Origin: an uncultured Thermoanaerobaculia bacterium
Lineage (GTDB): Bacteria > Acidobacteriota > Thermoanaerobaculia > Multivoradales > Multivoraceae
Length of the DNA stretch: 64,000 nt
Reading direction: 5' to 3'
NCBI GenBank assembly: GCA_951812325.1
Contig: OX638294.1
Location: 3,820,859 to 3,884,858 of the forward strand
A program made the translations under genes and the position numbers. The first letter of the stretch is position 1. Every line of letters starts with the position of its first letter. This document shows positions 34,940 to 43,913 of this stretch, piece after piece. The notes under the pieces are model-generated. The model searched no databases, had not been told where the DNA came from, and saw only the letters and a program-made list of their open reading frames with translations.

Positions 34940-35737
34940 GCTCGCCCCCGTCCGTTCGACCTCGATGCCGCGCAGCTCGATCTGCGAGACGAGCGGCAGC
35001 TCCTGCTCGACGTAGACCGGGTTGATGTCGTCGACGGTCAGGCCGCCGTCGCGCGTGTTCAGACCGTAGTTGTCCGCATCGTAGAACAGCAGGCCGCCGA
35101 TTCGCCGGTAGTTCTTCAGGATGCGGAAGCGGAGGCCGGTACCCTCTTCGTAGTCGTAGGCGAACTGCTCGAGGCGGGCGGTCTCGGGATCGAACCAGTA
35201 GACGTAGGCGCTGTCCGCGCCGTCGCTCGTGCCGGGTGCGAAGGTGATCCGGACGCGGTGCAGTTGGCGGCCGTTCCACTCCTCGAGCCCCTGGTCCTCC
35301 TTCCAGGCGCCGGGATCGTTCAGCTTGTAGGGCAGAAAGAGGAAGTACATGCGCTGGTTGACGTAGCTCTCGGCGCGGGCGTGTTCCGTCTCGTCCATCT
35401 CCATCGGCCGGCCGCCCTCGGTCACCTCGAGCGCCAGGTTGTCGCGCCGGTACTCGCGCTCGTCGGCGCCGTTCGAGGCCCGGATCAGTTGCTCGAAGCG
35501 GTCGCCGTCGGCCATCGAGTCCACGTCGAAGCTCCCGGAGCGGGACGCCACGGTCAGCTTGACCCGGGACTGCTCGAACAGCTCCCCGCCGTGGTGCTCG
35601 ATCGCGCGGTCGACGATCTCGAGCCGTTCGGAGGCGCCGGGCGGGGGTTCGGGGCGGGGCTCCGGCCCGGGCCCGGGGCCGCCGCAGGCCACCAGGATCG
35701 AGATGGAGGCCGCCGCCGGCGCCTGGGTTCGCAACAT
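34937..35737 (-). CDS. Lipoprotein of the DUF6503-like family
   Basis: A 266-residue lipoprotein: signal MLRTQAPAAASISILVAC-G, then a Pro/Gly linker and a LolA/LppX-like beta-sheet domain (AIEHHGGELFEQSRVKLTVASRSGSFDVD; YVNQRMYFLFLPYKLNDPG; YVYWFDPETARLEQFAYDY; LLFYDADNY). This pattern is that of DUF6503-like outer-membrane lipoprotein carriers of unknown function. GGAGAG precedes ATG 35737. It is first in the envelope unit running down to 33121. Confidence 0.75.
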   Translation of the reverse strand: MLRTQAPAAASISILVACGGPGPGPEPRPEPPPGASERLEIVDRAIEHHGGELFEQSRVKLTVASRSGSFDVDSMADGDRFEQLIRASNGADEREYRRDNLALEVTEGGRPMEMDETEHARAESYVNQRMYFLFLPYKLNDPGAWKEDQGLEEWNGRQLHRVRITFAPGTSDGADSAYVYWFDPETARLEQFAYDYEEGTGLRFRILKNYRRIGGLLFYDADNYGLNTRDGGLTVDDINPVYVEQELPLVSQIELRGIEVERTGAS

Positions 35738-35855
35738 GACTCTCTCCTTGTCTATGCACGCCCTCGTTTGGCGGGCGGGCATCGCGCCATGTTAGCGGTC
35801 GAGCGGTTGCGCTACTCTTGGCCGCTCACTTTGAACAGCGGCTGGAGGCCAAGGC

Positions 35856-36698
35856 ATGACCGAGTACGAAATGATCAAGTACGACGTGGACGATCCCATC
35901 GCCACGATCACCCTGAATCGTCCGGAGCAGTTGAACGCGATCACCGGCAGCATGATGGCCGAGATGAAGCACGCGATGGCGGCCGCCGAGCGGGACGAGC
36001 GCGTGGTCGGCATCGTGCTGACCGGGGCCGGCCGCGGATTCTGCGCCGGGGCCGACATGCAGGGCCTTCAGGCCACGAGCCGCGGCGAGCGCGGCAGCGG
36101 CGGCGGCAACACGTTCGAGGACGCCCAGGCCGGCGCGATCGAGGAGATGGGCGAGGAGAACTTCGGCGTGACCTTCAACTACCTGATGGCGGTTCGCAAG
36201 CCGATCGTCGCCGCGGTCAACGGCCCCTGCGCCGGCCTCGGTTTCGCCATCGCGATGCTGTGCGACATCCGCATCGCCTCCGACCGCGCCGTCTTCACCT
36301 CGGCCTTCGTCAACCGCGGACTGATCGCCGAGCACGGGCTGAGCTGGATCCTCCCGCGTGTCGCCGGGCCGTCCAACGCGCTCGACATCCTGTGGACGGG
36401 GCGCAAGTTCTACGGCCCGGAAGCTGCCGGGATGGGCGTCGTCAACCGCTCCGTGCCCCACGACCAGGTCGTCCCCGAGGCCCGGAACTACGTCAAGGCC
36501 CTGGCCGAGCGCTCCGCGCCGACATCGCTCAAGGTGATCAAGCAGCAGGTCTACCGCCACCTGATGATGGAGACCGGCGACGCCCTGCGCGAGTCGAACG
36601 AGTTGATGGCCGAGAGCCTGCAGCGCGACGACTTCAAGGAAGGCGTCGCCTCCTTCGTCGAGCGCCGGCCACCGAAGTTCCAGCGCATCACGAGCTAG
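35856..36698 (+). CDS. Enoyl-CoA hydratase
   Basis: A 280-residue crotonase-fold enzyme with GAGRGFCAGADMQGL (oxyanion hole), IVAAVNGPCAGLGFAIAMLCDIRIAS, and NRGLIAEHGLSWILPRVAG, where the Glu in IAEHG corresponds to a catalytic Glu position. It hydrates enoyl-CoA or catalyses a related crotonase reaction in the cytoplasm. CTGGAGG is well placed before ATG 35856. It stands alone; it is a distinct subfamily from the hydratase at 17.4 kb. Confidence 0.88.
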   Translation: MTEYEMIKYDVDDPIATITLNRPEQLNAITGSMMAEMKHAMAAAERDERVVGIVLTGAGRGFCAGADMQGLQATSRGERGSGGGNTFEDAQAGAIEEMGEENFGVTFNYLMAVRKPIVAAVNGPCAGLGFAIAMLCDIRIASDRAVFTSAFVNRGLIAEHGLSWILPRVAGPSNALDILWTGRKFYGPEAAGMGVVNRSVPHDQVVPEARNYVKALAERSAPTSLKVIKQQVYRHLMMETGDALRESNELMAESLQRDDFKEGVASFVERRPPKFQRITS

Positions 36699-36774
36699 CT
36701 GCGCCGGCGGTGGGCGCACCCGCCCGTCTTGGGTCAGGAGGGGCAAGGCTCCCAGGTGGCGTTCGCGCTTGGGA

Positions 36775-37404
36775 GGAGATGGGAGGGGGGTGCGCTCACT
36801 CCGCTTCACTCGCTCCGGTTGGTTGGTGGTGGTTGCGATGTCGTCGGGCGTCGCTCGTTCAGAGGCGCCTGGGCGCCTTGCCCCTCCTGACCCGACCGGG
36901 CTGGACGTCGGTGCCGAGAGGCCTGACGCGGAAGGCACGGCGCCGGACTGTAGGAGATGGAAGGGGGGTGCGCTGACTCCGCTCGCTCTGGTAGGGCGTC
37001 GGGCGTCGCTCGTTCAGAGGCGCCTGGGCGCCTTGCCCCTCCTGACCCGACCGGGCTGGACATCGGTGCCGAGAGGCCTGACGCGGAAGGCACGTCGCCG
37101 GACTGTAGGAGATGGAAGGGGGGTGCGCTGACTCCGCTCGCTCTGGTAGGGCGTCGGGCGTCGCTCGTTCAGAGGCGCCTGGGCGCCTTGCCCCTCCTGA
37201 CCCGACCGGGCTGGACGTCGGTGCCGAGAGGCCTGCCCCGACTGGGCTGGACGTCGGCTCCGAGAGGCCTGAGGCGGAAGGCAAGGCGCGGGCCTGTCTC
37301 ACTGGCTGCGCCGGCCTGCCATCCGTGTGCCCGCTGACGGGCGCCACGAGGGCCAGCGGCCATACGCCTCGCGGAACTGCCATCCGTGTGCCCGCTGACG
37401 GGCG
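36775..37404. repeat. Block of 155-bp tandem repeats in an intergenic region
   Basis: Units beginning GGAGATGG start at 36775, 36953 and 37108. The second and third are nearly identical and 155 bp apart; the first carries about 23 extra bases. Inside the third unit a 30-nt piece (GGGCTGGACGTCGG...) is re-duplicated 36 bp along. A separate 27-nt unit occurs at 37317 and 37378. Reading frames are open across units in several frames, producing spurious ORFs with no recognisable protein. The 36699-37413 gap otherwise lacks genes. Confidence 0.9.
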
Positions 37405-37413
37405 AGCGCGAGT

Positions 37414-37662
37414 CTACGGGCTTGCCTGGCTCAGCAGTGCCCTGGCCGCCTTGTAGACCTCGGCGTCGGAAGGCTGGCGGTCGCCTCGGAGTACCCGGCC
37501 GGCTGCTTCGATGGCCCACTCGAGGACGGCGTTGGCGGCCTCAGGGGGAAGCTCGATCGAGATCAGTGGCCCCTCCTGAGTCGATCGAACGGTCACCCGG
37601 TCGACCGACAAGTCGGCTGAGGCGAGTAGCCGGTGCGCCTGGGTGAGCCAGGCGGCTTCCAC
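37414..37662 (-). CDS. Possible small hypothetical protein
   Basis: An 82-residue frame from GTG 37662 with balanced composition (AAWLTQAHRLLASADLSV; ISIELPPEAANAVLEWAI; PSDAEVYKAARALL), mostly predicted helical. It lies 43 bp downstream of the YdjC-like gene on the same strand. No family was recognised, and GC-rich spurious ORFs are common here, so it is only moderately supported. Confidence 0.4.
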   Translation of the reverse strand: MEAAWLTQAHRLLASADLSVDRVTVRSTQEGPLISIELPPEAANAVLEWAIEAAGRVLRGDRQPSDAEVYKAARALLSQASP

Positions 37663-37705
37663 CTCTTCGGCGGAATGATCGCTGGAGGGCCGGAACAGCC
37701 GGCTG

Positions 37706-38926
37706 CTAGTCGACGCGGTCCCGCCTTTCCTTGAGCTCGCGGAAGGTGGTCAGGACCAGGCCTTCCTCCTCGATGACCTGCTTGAGGCGCGGGTCGAGCA
37801 TGGCCAGCATGTCGCCCTTGCGGCTGGGGCCGGAGGTCGAGATGTGCTTGAAGGTCTCGCTCGGGTCGGTGGAGTGCATGATGACCATCGTGACTCCGGG
37901 GCGGAGATCGCGCAGCGCCTGGATGTAGCGCTCGACCTTGTACTCCGTCAGCTCCTCGTCGGTCGCGTCGGGGCCGCTCTCGGGGACCCAGCCGTAGCTC
38001 AGGTTGTGGAGATCGTCGAGTACGGGCAGGCCGCCGTCCCAGATGCGCTGGCCGAGTTCGGCGGCGCGGCCGAGGCCGGGCGGCGTGTCCCGTCCCTGGG
38101 CTTCGTACTGCGCTTCGAGGATCGTGTTGTGGCCGCCCGGGAACATCAGGGGAAGGCCCTCGTCGAGGCCGACCGCGATGTAGCGCTCGAGGAAGTCCAT
38201 CGTCGCGAAGAGCGTGCCCATGTGGGAGTCGAGATGGGTCGGTTCGAAGCCCATCGTCCGGGCGCGGTTGATCTGCTCGCGCACCTCGGCCTCCACTTCG
38301 TCGGGCGTCGCGTTGGCGACGACCTCGGCGACGCTTGACCACAGGGCGCCCTCCGGGTCGACCAGGCCGGGCGCCGCTTCGCGGCCGACGAGGGGACCCC
38401 AGCGGTAGTCGTCCCACTCGGCGGTCAGGGTCAGGTGGAGGCCGGCGTCGATCCCCGGGTTCTCCTCCAGGCCCCGCACGAGTTCCGGCACCCACGGGCA
38501 GGGCATCATCACGCTCATCGAGTTCGCGACGCCTTCGAGGATGGAGCGGAAAGCGCCCACGTTCGAATCGTGCGACATCCCGGCGTCGTCGACGTGCAGG
38601 ATGACGGCGCGCGCGCCGGCGGGGAAGCCGAGCTTCTCGGCGTAGGTCCGGGCCTCCGCCTGGCAGGCCGAGAGAAAGGCCGCGGTCAGGCAGAGGGTGG
38701 CCGCGGCGGCGGTGCGGGATCGGCGTGGCGTTGGGGTGGTGGTGTGGGCGGGGTCGCGCCGATTGGCGGCGTGCGCCATGTCAGCATTGCGGGATCGGCG
38801 TGGCGTCGGGGGGGCGGTGGCGGTGTGGGCGAGGTCGCGCCGATCGGCGGCGTGCGTCATGTCAGCGGCGCCGGATCGACGTGGCGTTGGGGGGGCGGTG
38901 GCGTTGAGCATGGGGGTTGTCCTCAT
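37706..38926 (-). CDS. ChbG/YdjC-family deacetylase with a repeat-expanded leader
   Basis: A 406-residue protein. After a roughly 70-residue leader comes a lipoprotein-like signal (TAAAATLCLTAAFLSAC-Q) and a YdjC/ChbG carbohydrate-deacetylase domain (AVILHVDDAGMSHDSN with metal-binding Asp; HLTLTAEWDDYRWGPL; HLDSHMGTLF with His ligands; MIMHSTDP-like end). It would remove acetyl groups from amino-sugar oligosaccharides, probably in the periplasm. The start overlaps the PafA-like gene stop (ATGA), so the leader is likely real or translation starts again internally (ATG 38779). The leader comprises degenerate copies of APPTPRRS...DMAHAANRRD, a duplication product. Confidence 0.78.
   Translation of the reverse strand: MRTTPMLNATAPPTPRRSGAADMTHAADRRDLAHTATAPPTPRRSRNADMAHAANRRDPAHTTTPTPRRSRTAAAATLCLTAAFLSACQAEARTYAEKLGFPAGARAVILHVDDAGMSHDSNVGAFRSILEGVANSMSVMMPCPWVPELVRGLEENPGIDAGLHLTLTAEWDDYRWGPLVGREAAPGLVDPEGALWSSVAEVVANATPDEVEAEVREQINRARTMGFEPTHLDSHMGTLFATMDFLERYIAVGLDEGLPLMFPGGHNTILEAQYEAQGRDTPPGLGRAAELGQRIWDGGLPVLDDLHNLSYGWVPESGPDATDEELTEYKVERYIQALRDLRPGVTMVIMHSTDPSETFKHISTSGPSRKGDMLAMLDPRLKQVIEEEGLVLTTFRELKERRDRVD
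38715..38905. repeat. Triplicated segment in the YdjC leader, period 75-81
   Basis: Units starting near 38715, 38790 and 38871 share CGGGATCGGCGTGGCGT-like and GCGCCGATCGGCGGCGTGCG-like blocks and are in frame. They encode repeated TPRRS...DMAHAANRRD segments before the signal peptide. This is another 70-80-bp-period duplication at a gene's 5' end. Confidence 0.85.
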
Positions 38927-40563
38927 TCGGCCAGCCGGTCGACGCCGTCGAACCCCTCGAAGCCGGCGATGGCTTCGAGGTCGAGCCCCAGGATGGCGGC
39001 TAGGCTGGGCGCCAGGTCGATCGTGTTCGCACGTTCCTCGACGACGCGGCCGGCGCCGTCCTGCTGCCGGATGATGAGCGGAACGTGGGTGTCGTAGCGG
39101 TAGGGGGAGCCGTGGCTCGCGGTGACGACAGCGGCGGGCGCCGGCAGCACGTTCGGCTCCGGCACCGCGATCAGGTCCGGGCTGCGGCCGGGATACTGGC
39201 TGTTCAGATAGAGCTCGTGCAGAGGATCTGAGGGGTCGAGGTCTGCCGGTCGCAGCACCTGATGGAACAGCGGGCAGCTTCCCATCACGTCGATGATCTC
39301 GTCCTCGATCCGTGTCCGGTCCGCGCCGGCTGCCGCGATCTCCTCCTCGTCGAGATAGAAGGTGTCGCCCAGCCATTCGCCGTCGCCGAACCGCCCCGCG
39401 AGCCGCGCCTGGAGCCGTTGCAGGCAGAGGGTCTGTTCGGCGCCGAAGCGGCCGCCTTCGCCGCCGTCGCGCACGACGAGTTCCGGCACGCGGCCGACGC
39501 CGTGATCCGCGGAAAGCGCGACGACCACGTTCTCCATGCCGATCCGCTCGTCGATGAAGTCGAACAGTTCGCCGATCGTCCGGTCGAGCCGCAGGATGGT
39601 GTCCAGGGTCTCCGGTGCGTTGGGACCGAAGCCGTGGCCGACCGTGTCGAGGGCGGAGAAGCTGAGCGCCAGCAGGTCGGGGACCTCGTCCTCGCCCAGG
39701 CCCTCCGCTTCGATCAGGGTCTCGGCCAGATCCCCGAGATGGCCGTCCAGAAAGGGCGACCTGTAGATGGAGGCGTAGAACGCCGACCGTTCCACCGTGT
39801 AGCCGCCCAGCGCGTGGGGGAACGTGTCGACCGACAAGCCCCGCTGGAGCGGTTCGATGCCGTACGCCTCGGTGTGCTCGAGCGGCATCAGCGGCGCCCA
39901 GGCGGCGCCGAAGAGCAGGTCGAGACGGTTTTCCGCGTTGAAGTCGTCGAGCCACGCGGGCCCCGAGTCCCGGTCGCCGTAGTAGGTCGATGTGACCCAG
40001 CCGCCGGTCGGACGGCCGTACCACCAGGCCCCGTCCGCGTGGTGCCCGCCCATCAGGATCGCCGCGCGGTCCTTGCCGCTGGCGGAGAAGACCCTGGATT
40101 GCGGCCATGTGGCCTTGAGGAGATCGCCCAGCGTCGGAACGGCCATGTTGCGCGGCGACACGCCGTGGTCGGGGTCGCCGCAGCAGTAGGCCTCTTCGCC
40201 GGCTTCCCGGTCGAACCAGCTGTTGCCGATGATTCCGTGGCGCCTGGGAAATGTTCCCGTGGCCAGCGTGGCGTGGCCGGGAGCGGTCTCGGTGGCGGCG
40301 TGGAAGTGATGGGCGTCGGTGAAGACGACGCCCTCGCGGAGCAGCCGGCCCAGACCGTTCGTCAGCAGGGGGGCGAAGCGTTCCAGGTAGTCCGCCCGCA
40401 TCTGGTCGACGGCGATCACGAGGACGAGTCGGGGTGCGCCTTCGGGCACCGCGCGCTGCGCCGCAGCCGCGGGCTCGCTTTCGGGAGCGGTCGCGGGGTC
40501 GCCACAGGCCGACAGAAGGGCCAACGCGGTTGGCAGGACGAACAGGAACCGGAGCTTCTTCAT
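38923..40563 (-). CDS. PafA-type alkaline phosphatase family lipoprotein
   Basis: A 546-residue alkaline-phosphatase-superfamily enzyme. Lipoprotein signal MKKLRFLFVLPTALALLSAC-G, metal site LVIAVDQMRADYLERF, and nucleophile region HAATETAPGHATLATGTFPRRHG with the catalytic Thr, then GIIGNSWFDREAGEEAY, a PafA-like sequence. ALSFSALDTVGHGFGPN and VALSADHGVG supply the second metal-binding Asp/His set. PafA-like enzymes hydrolyse phosphomonoesters in the periplasm and are less product-inhibited than PhoA. It is first of a pair with the YdjC deacetylase (ATGA overlap). ATG 40563 begins the signal peptide. Confidence 0.85.
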   Translation of the reverse strand: MKKLRFLFVLPTALALLSACGDPATAPESEPAAAAQRAVPEGAPRLVLVIAVDQMRADYLERFAPLLTNGLGRLLREGVVFTDAHHFHAATETAPGHATLATGTFPRRHGIIGNSWFDREAGEEAYCCGDPDHGVSPRNMAVPTLGDLLKATWPQSRVFSASGKDRAAILMGGHHADGAWWYGRPTGGWVTSTYYGDRDSGPAWLDDFNAENRLDLLFGAAWAPLMPLEHTEAYGIEPLQRGLSVDTFPHALGGYTVERSAFYASIYRSPFLDGHLGDLAETLIEAEGLGEDEVPDLLALSFSALDTVGHGFGPNAPETLDTILRLDRTIGELFDFIDERIGMENVVVALSADHGVGRVPELVVRDGGEGGRFGAEQTLCLQRLQARLAGRFGDGEWLGDTFYLDEEEIAAAGADRTRIEDEIIDVMGSCPLFHQVLRPADLDPSDPLHELYLNSQYPGRSPDLIAVPEPNVLPAPAAVVTASHGSPYRYDTHVPLIIRQQDGAGRVVEERANTIDLAPSLAAILGLDLEAIAGFEGFDGVDRLAE

Positions 40564-40666
40564 GGCCGGAGTGCCTTCAGAGGGTGGCGGCCGTCGACGT
40601 GGCCGGTGAACGGAGGATGGATGCGGTATGGGTCCATGGCCTGTGAGACTATCCTCCGCACTTGGC

Positions 40667-41605
40667 ATGAAGATCTTCGACGCCGTCAGAACCGGCGAAC
40701 TTCTCCCCTGGGGCGCTGTGGTGGATGCGCTCGAATCGGGCTTCCGCGATGGCTGCGAGATGCCGGTGCGCCACCATCACGGGGTCGAGGCGCCGGCCGG
40801 CGATCCCGAAGCGACGCTGCTGCTGATGCCGGCGTGGACGGTCGGCGGCTATCTCGGGGTGAAGGTGGCGACGGTCTTTCCGGGCAACCTCGCCCGGGGT
40901 TTGGGGGCCGTGCAGGCGAGCTACATCCTGTCCTCGGCGGGGACGGGCGAGCCGCTGGCGTTGATCGACGGCCTGGAGCTGACCCTGCGGCGCACCGCGG
41001 CGGCCTCGGCCCTGGCCTCGAAATTTCTCGCGCGCCCGGACGCCCGGCGGCTGCTGGTCGTCGGCACGGGCAACCTGGCGCCCCATCTGGCGGCGGCTCA
41101 TGCGGCGGTACGGCCTCGACTGGAGATCGAATTCTGGGGGCGCCGCCCCGAGAAGGCGCTGGAGGCGGCCCGTTCGCCGCTCCTGCAGGGGCTCCGGACC
41201 GGGGCGGCGAGCGGCCTGGAGGCAGCCGTGCGCGCGGCCGACATCGTGAGCACCGCGACGCTGGCAACGCAACCTCTGGTTCCGGGTTCGTGGCTGGCGC
41301 CCGGCGTTCATCTGGACCTCGTCGGCGGCTTCACGCCGGCGATGCGAGAGGCTGATGACGAAGCGGTGCGACGTTCGACCGTCTTCGTCGATACCCGCGG
41401 CGGCGCTCTGGCGGAGGCGGGCGACCTCACCCGGCCGATCGCATCGGGCGTGCTGGCGCCGGAGGACGTTGCCGCGGACCTCCACGAACTGTGCCGCGGA
41501 GAACACGCGGGCCGAAAGACCGAAGCCGAGATCACCCTGTTCAAGTCGGTTGGCGCCGCGCTGGAGGATCTCTTCGCGGCCATCCTGCTGTGGGAGCGGA
41601 GTTGA
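40667..41605 (+). CDS. Ornithine cyclodeaminase/mu-crystallin-family protein
   Basis: A 312-residue NAD(P)-binding protein: MPVRHHHGVEAPAGD, LLLMPAWTVGGYLGVKVATVFPGN, and a Rossmann motif LLVVGTGNLAPHLAAAHA followed by IEFWGRRPEKA, as in ornithine cyclodeaminase and ketimine reductases. The reaction could be deaminating cyclisation or imine reduction; substrate residues do not decide it. TATCCT at 40650 could be a -10 giving a very short leader before ATG 40667. It diverges from the PafA-type gene. Confidence 0.82.
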   Translation: MKIFDAVRTGELLPWGAVVDALESGFRDGCEMPVRHHHGVEAPAGDPEATLLLMPAWTVGGYLGVKVATVFPGNLARGLGAVQASYILSSAGTGEPLALIDGLELTLRRTAAASALASKFLARPDARRLLVVGTGNLAPHLAAAHAAVRPRLEIEFWGRRPEKALEAARSPLLQGLRTGAASGLEAAVRAADIVSTATLATQPLVPGSWLAPGVHLDLVGGFTPAMREADDEAVRRSTVFVDTRGGALAEAGDLTRPIASGVLAPEDVAADLHELCRGEHAGRKTEAEITLFKSVGAALEDLFAAILLWERS

Positions 41606-41630
41606 CTCCACCCGCTACACTCCGTTGCCC

Positions 41631-43901
41631 ATGCTGTCTACACGAACAGAGGCCGGTTGCCGCGGCGCCCACACTCTTTCTGCCGTCTCACCGGCGTGCT
41701 GTGCACGCCGTCCGCCTCAAGGGGCCCGTTGCCGCCCTGTGCACACTCTTTCCGTCGTCCTTGCGGCAGTCCTTGCCGTGACCTCCTGCGCCGCTCCCGG
41801 CGCCGGCCCCGGCGACCCGCCGACCGCCGCGGCGCGCCCGCACGAACTCGAAACCCACGGCGATGTGCGGGTCGACGAGTACTACTGGCTCCGGGAGCGC
41901 GAGGACCCCGAGGTCATCGCCTACCTGGAAGCCGAGAACGCGTATCTCGACGGCGTGATGGCGCATACCGGGGAACTGCAGGAAACCCTCTTCGAGGAGA
42001 TTCGCGGCCGCATCGTGGAAGACGATGCATCGGTTCCCTACCGCGACGGCGACTACTGGTACTACACGCGTTACGAGGAGGGGAAGCAGTACGAGATCTA
42101 CTGCCGTCGGCCTGCCGACGGCGACATCTTCGGCGGCGACCAGCGTCCCGAGGCCGAAGACGTGCTGCTCGACGTGAACGAGATCGCCGAAGGCAGGGAG
42201 TACACGGCAGTCCGTCCGTCCGTCAGTCCGGACCACCGGATTCTCGCCTACGGCGTCGATGACGTGGGGCGGCGCTTCTACACGGTCCGCTTCAGAGACC
42301 TGGCGACCGGTGAGACGCTGCCGGACGAGATCCCCGACGTCACCGCGAACCTCGTCTGGGCAGCCGACAGTGCGACGCTGTTCTACGTTCGCCAGGATCC
42401 GGACACCCTGCGCTCCTACCAGGTGTTCCGGCACCGGCTGGGCGGCGGCTCTGCCGACGAACTGGTCTACGAAGAACCGGACGAGACCTTCAGCGTCTTC
42501 CTGCAGCGCAGCCAGTCGCGCGAGTACCTGATGGCGACCTCGAGCCACACGTTGCGGACCGAGGTCCGCATCCTGCGGGCCGACGATCCCGGCGGCGACT
42601 TCGTCGTCTTCGAGCCGCGGGGCGAGCGCCACGAGTACGGCGTCGACCACCTGGGAGACCGTTTCTGGGTGCGCACGAACGATGGCGCGCCGAACTTCCG
42701 CCTCATGTCGACCGGCGAGGACGAGACCGGTCGCGCCGCCTGGCGCGAGGAGCTCCCGCACCGTGACGACGTGCTGCTCGAGAACTTCGAGCTGTTCGAC
42801 CGCTTCCTGGTGCTGGCGGAGAGGCGCGACGGCCTGGAACGGATCCGCATCGAGCCGATGGCTGGTTCCGGGGACCCGGGTCCGGAAGGCCACGACCTGG
42901 ACTTCGGCGAACCGACCTACTCGGCGGGACTCGGCGTCAACCCCGATCCCGCGTCGGCAACGCTGCGCTACGTCTACCAGTCGCTGACCACGCCGCGGTC
43001 GGTGTTCGACTACGACCCGGCGACCCGCGGGAAGACCCTGCGCAAGCAGGAGCAGGTGCTCGGCGGCTTCGACGCCGCGAACTACCGGAGCGAGCGTCTG
43101 TGGGCGACCGCCGAGGACGGCACGAAGGTGCCGGTATCCCTCGTCTACCGCCCCGATCTGCGTCCGGAGGAGGGCGGCGGTCCGCTGCTGCTCTACGGCT
43201 ACGGCTCCTACGGCGCCAGCATGGACGCGGGATTCAGTTCGCAGCGACTGAGCCTTCTCGACCGGGGCTTCGTCTACGCGATCGCCCACATCCGCGGCGG
43301 CGAGGAGATGGGCCGCTCCTGGTACGAGAACGGCAAGCTGCTCCACAAGAAGAACACGTTCACGGACTTCATCGCGGCGGCCGAGCATCTCGCGGCCGAG
43401 GGCTACGCCGATCCGGACCAGATCTACGCGATGGGCGGCAGCGCCGGCGGCCTGCTCATGGGCGCGGTGTTCAGCACGCGGCCCGACCTCTGGGACGGCA
43501 TCGTGGCGCGGGTGCCGTTCGTCGATGTCGTGACCACGATGCTCGACGCGAGCATCCCGCTGACGACCTTCGAGTGGGACGAGTGGGGTGATCCCCGGGA
43601 GCGCGAGTACTACGACTACATGCTCTCCTACTCGCCCTACGACAACGTCGAGGCGAAGGACTATCCACACATGCTGGTGACGACAGGTCTGCACGATTCC
43701 CAGGTCCAGTACTGGGAGCCCGCCAAGTGGGTCGCCCGGCTGCGCGCCAGGAAGACGGACGACAACCGGCTGCTGCTGAAGACGAACATGAGCGCCGGCC
43801 ACGGCGGCGCCTCCGGGCGCTATGACCGTTACCGCGAGACAGCGCTGGTCTACGCGTTCCTGCTCGATCTGGCCGGCTTGGCAGCCCGCGGCGCCTCCTG
43901 A
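41631..43901 (+). CDS. Oligopeptidase B-type S9 serine peptidase, lipoprotein
   Basis: A 756-residue prolyl-oligopeptidase-family enzyme. The beta-propeller starts at EYYWLREREDPEVIAYLEAEN and the alpha/beta-hydrolase domain has LLLYGYGSYGASMD, AIAHIRGGEEMGRSWYENGK, catalytic Ser in YAMGGSAGGLLMG, Asp in TTGLHDSQVQYWEPAKW and His in SAGHGGASGRYD. This is the oligopeptidase B (protease II) type, cleaving peptides after basic residues. A lipobox (LAVTSC-A) suggests export. The leader from ATG 41631 carries two related copies of a signal-like stretch (HTLSAVSPAC and HTLSVVLAAV), so GTG 41739 may be the working start. Confidence 0.88.
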   Translation: MLSTRTEAGCRGAHTLSAVSPACCARRPPQGARCRPVHTLSVVLAAVLAVTSCAAPGAGPGDPPTAAARPHELETHGDVRVDEYYWLREREDPEVIAYLEAENAYLDGVMAHTGELQETLFEEIRGRIVEDDASVPYRDGDYWYYTRYEEGKQYEIYCRRPADGDIFGGDQRPEAEDVLLDVNEIAEGREYTAVRPSVSPDHRILAYGVDDVGRRFYTVRFRDLATGETLPDEIPDVTANLVWAADSATLFYVRQDPDTLRSYQVFRHRLGGGSADELVYEEPDETFSVFLQRSQSREYLMATSSHTLRTEVRILRADDPGGDFVVFEPRGERHEYGVDHLGDRFWVRTNDGAPNFRLMSTGEDETGRAAWREELPHRDDVLLENFELFDRFLVLAERRDGLERIRIEPMAGSGDPGPEGHDLDFGEPTYSAGLGVNPDPASATLRYVYQSLTTPRSVFDYDPATRGKTLRKQEQVLGGFDAANYRSERLWATAEDGTKVPVSLVYRPDLRPEEGGGPLLLYGYGSYGASMDAGFSSQRLSLLDRGFVYAIAHIRGGEEMGRSWYENGKLLHKKNTFTDFIAAAEHLAAEGYADPDQIYAMGGSAGGLLMGAVFSTRPDLWDGIVARVPFVDVVTTMLDASIPLTTFEWDEWGDPREREYYDYMLSYSPYDNVEAKDYPHMLVTTGLHDSQVQYWEPAKWVARLRARKTDDNRLLLKTNMSAGHGGASGRYDRYRETALVYAFLLDLAGLAARGAS
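41656..41765. repeat. Imperfect direct repeat in the peptidase leader, period 72
   Basis: GTTGCCGC...CACACTCTTTC occurs at 41656 and 41728. Each copy encodes a version of the signal-peptide start. Identity is lower than at the other loci, implying an older duplication. Confidence 0.6.
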
Positions 43902-43913
43902 GTCGAGGCCGTC

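Noticed and set aside
36775-37404. Several 90-125-codon frames across the 155-bp repeat block
   Set aside because: They repeat the same Arg/Ala-rich peptide in several frames on both strands; this reflects the repeat composition, not genes.
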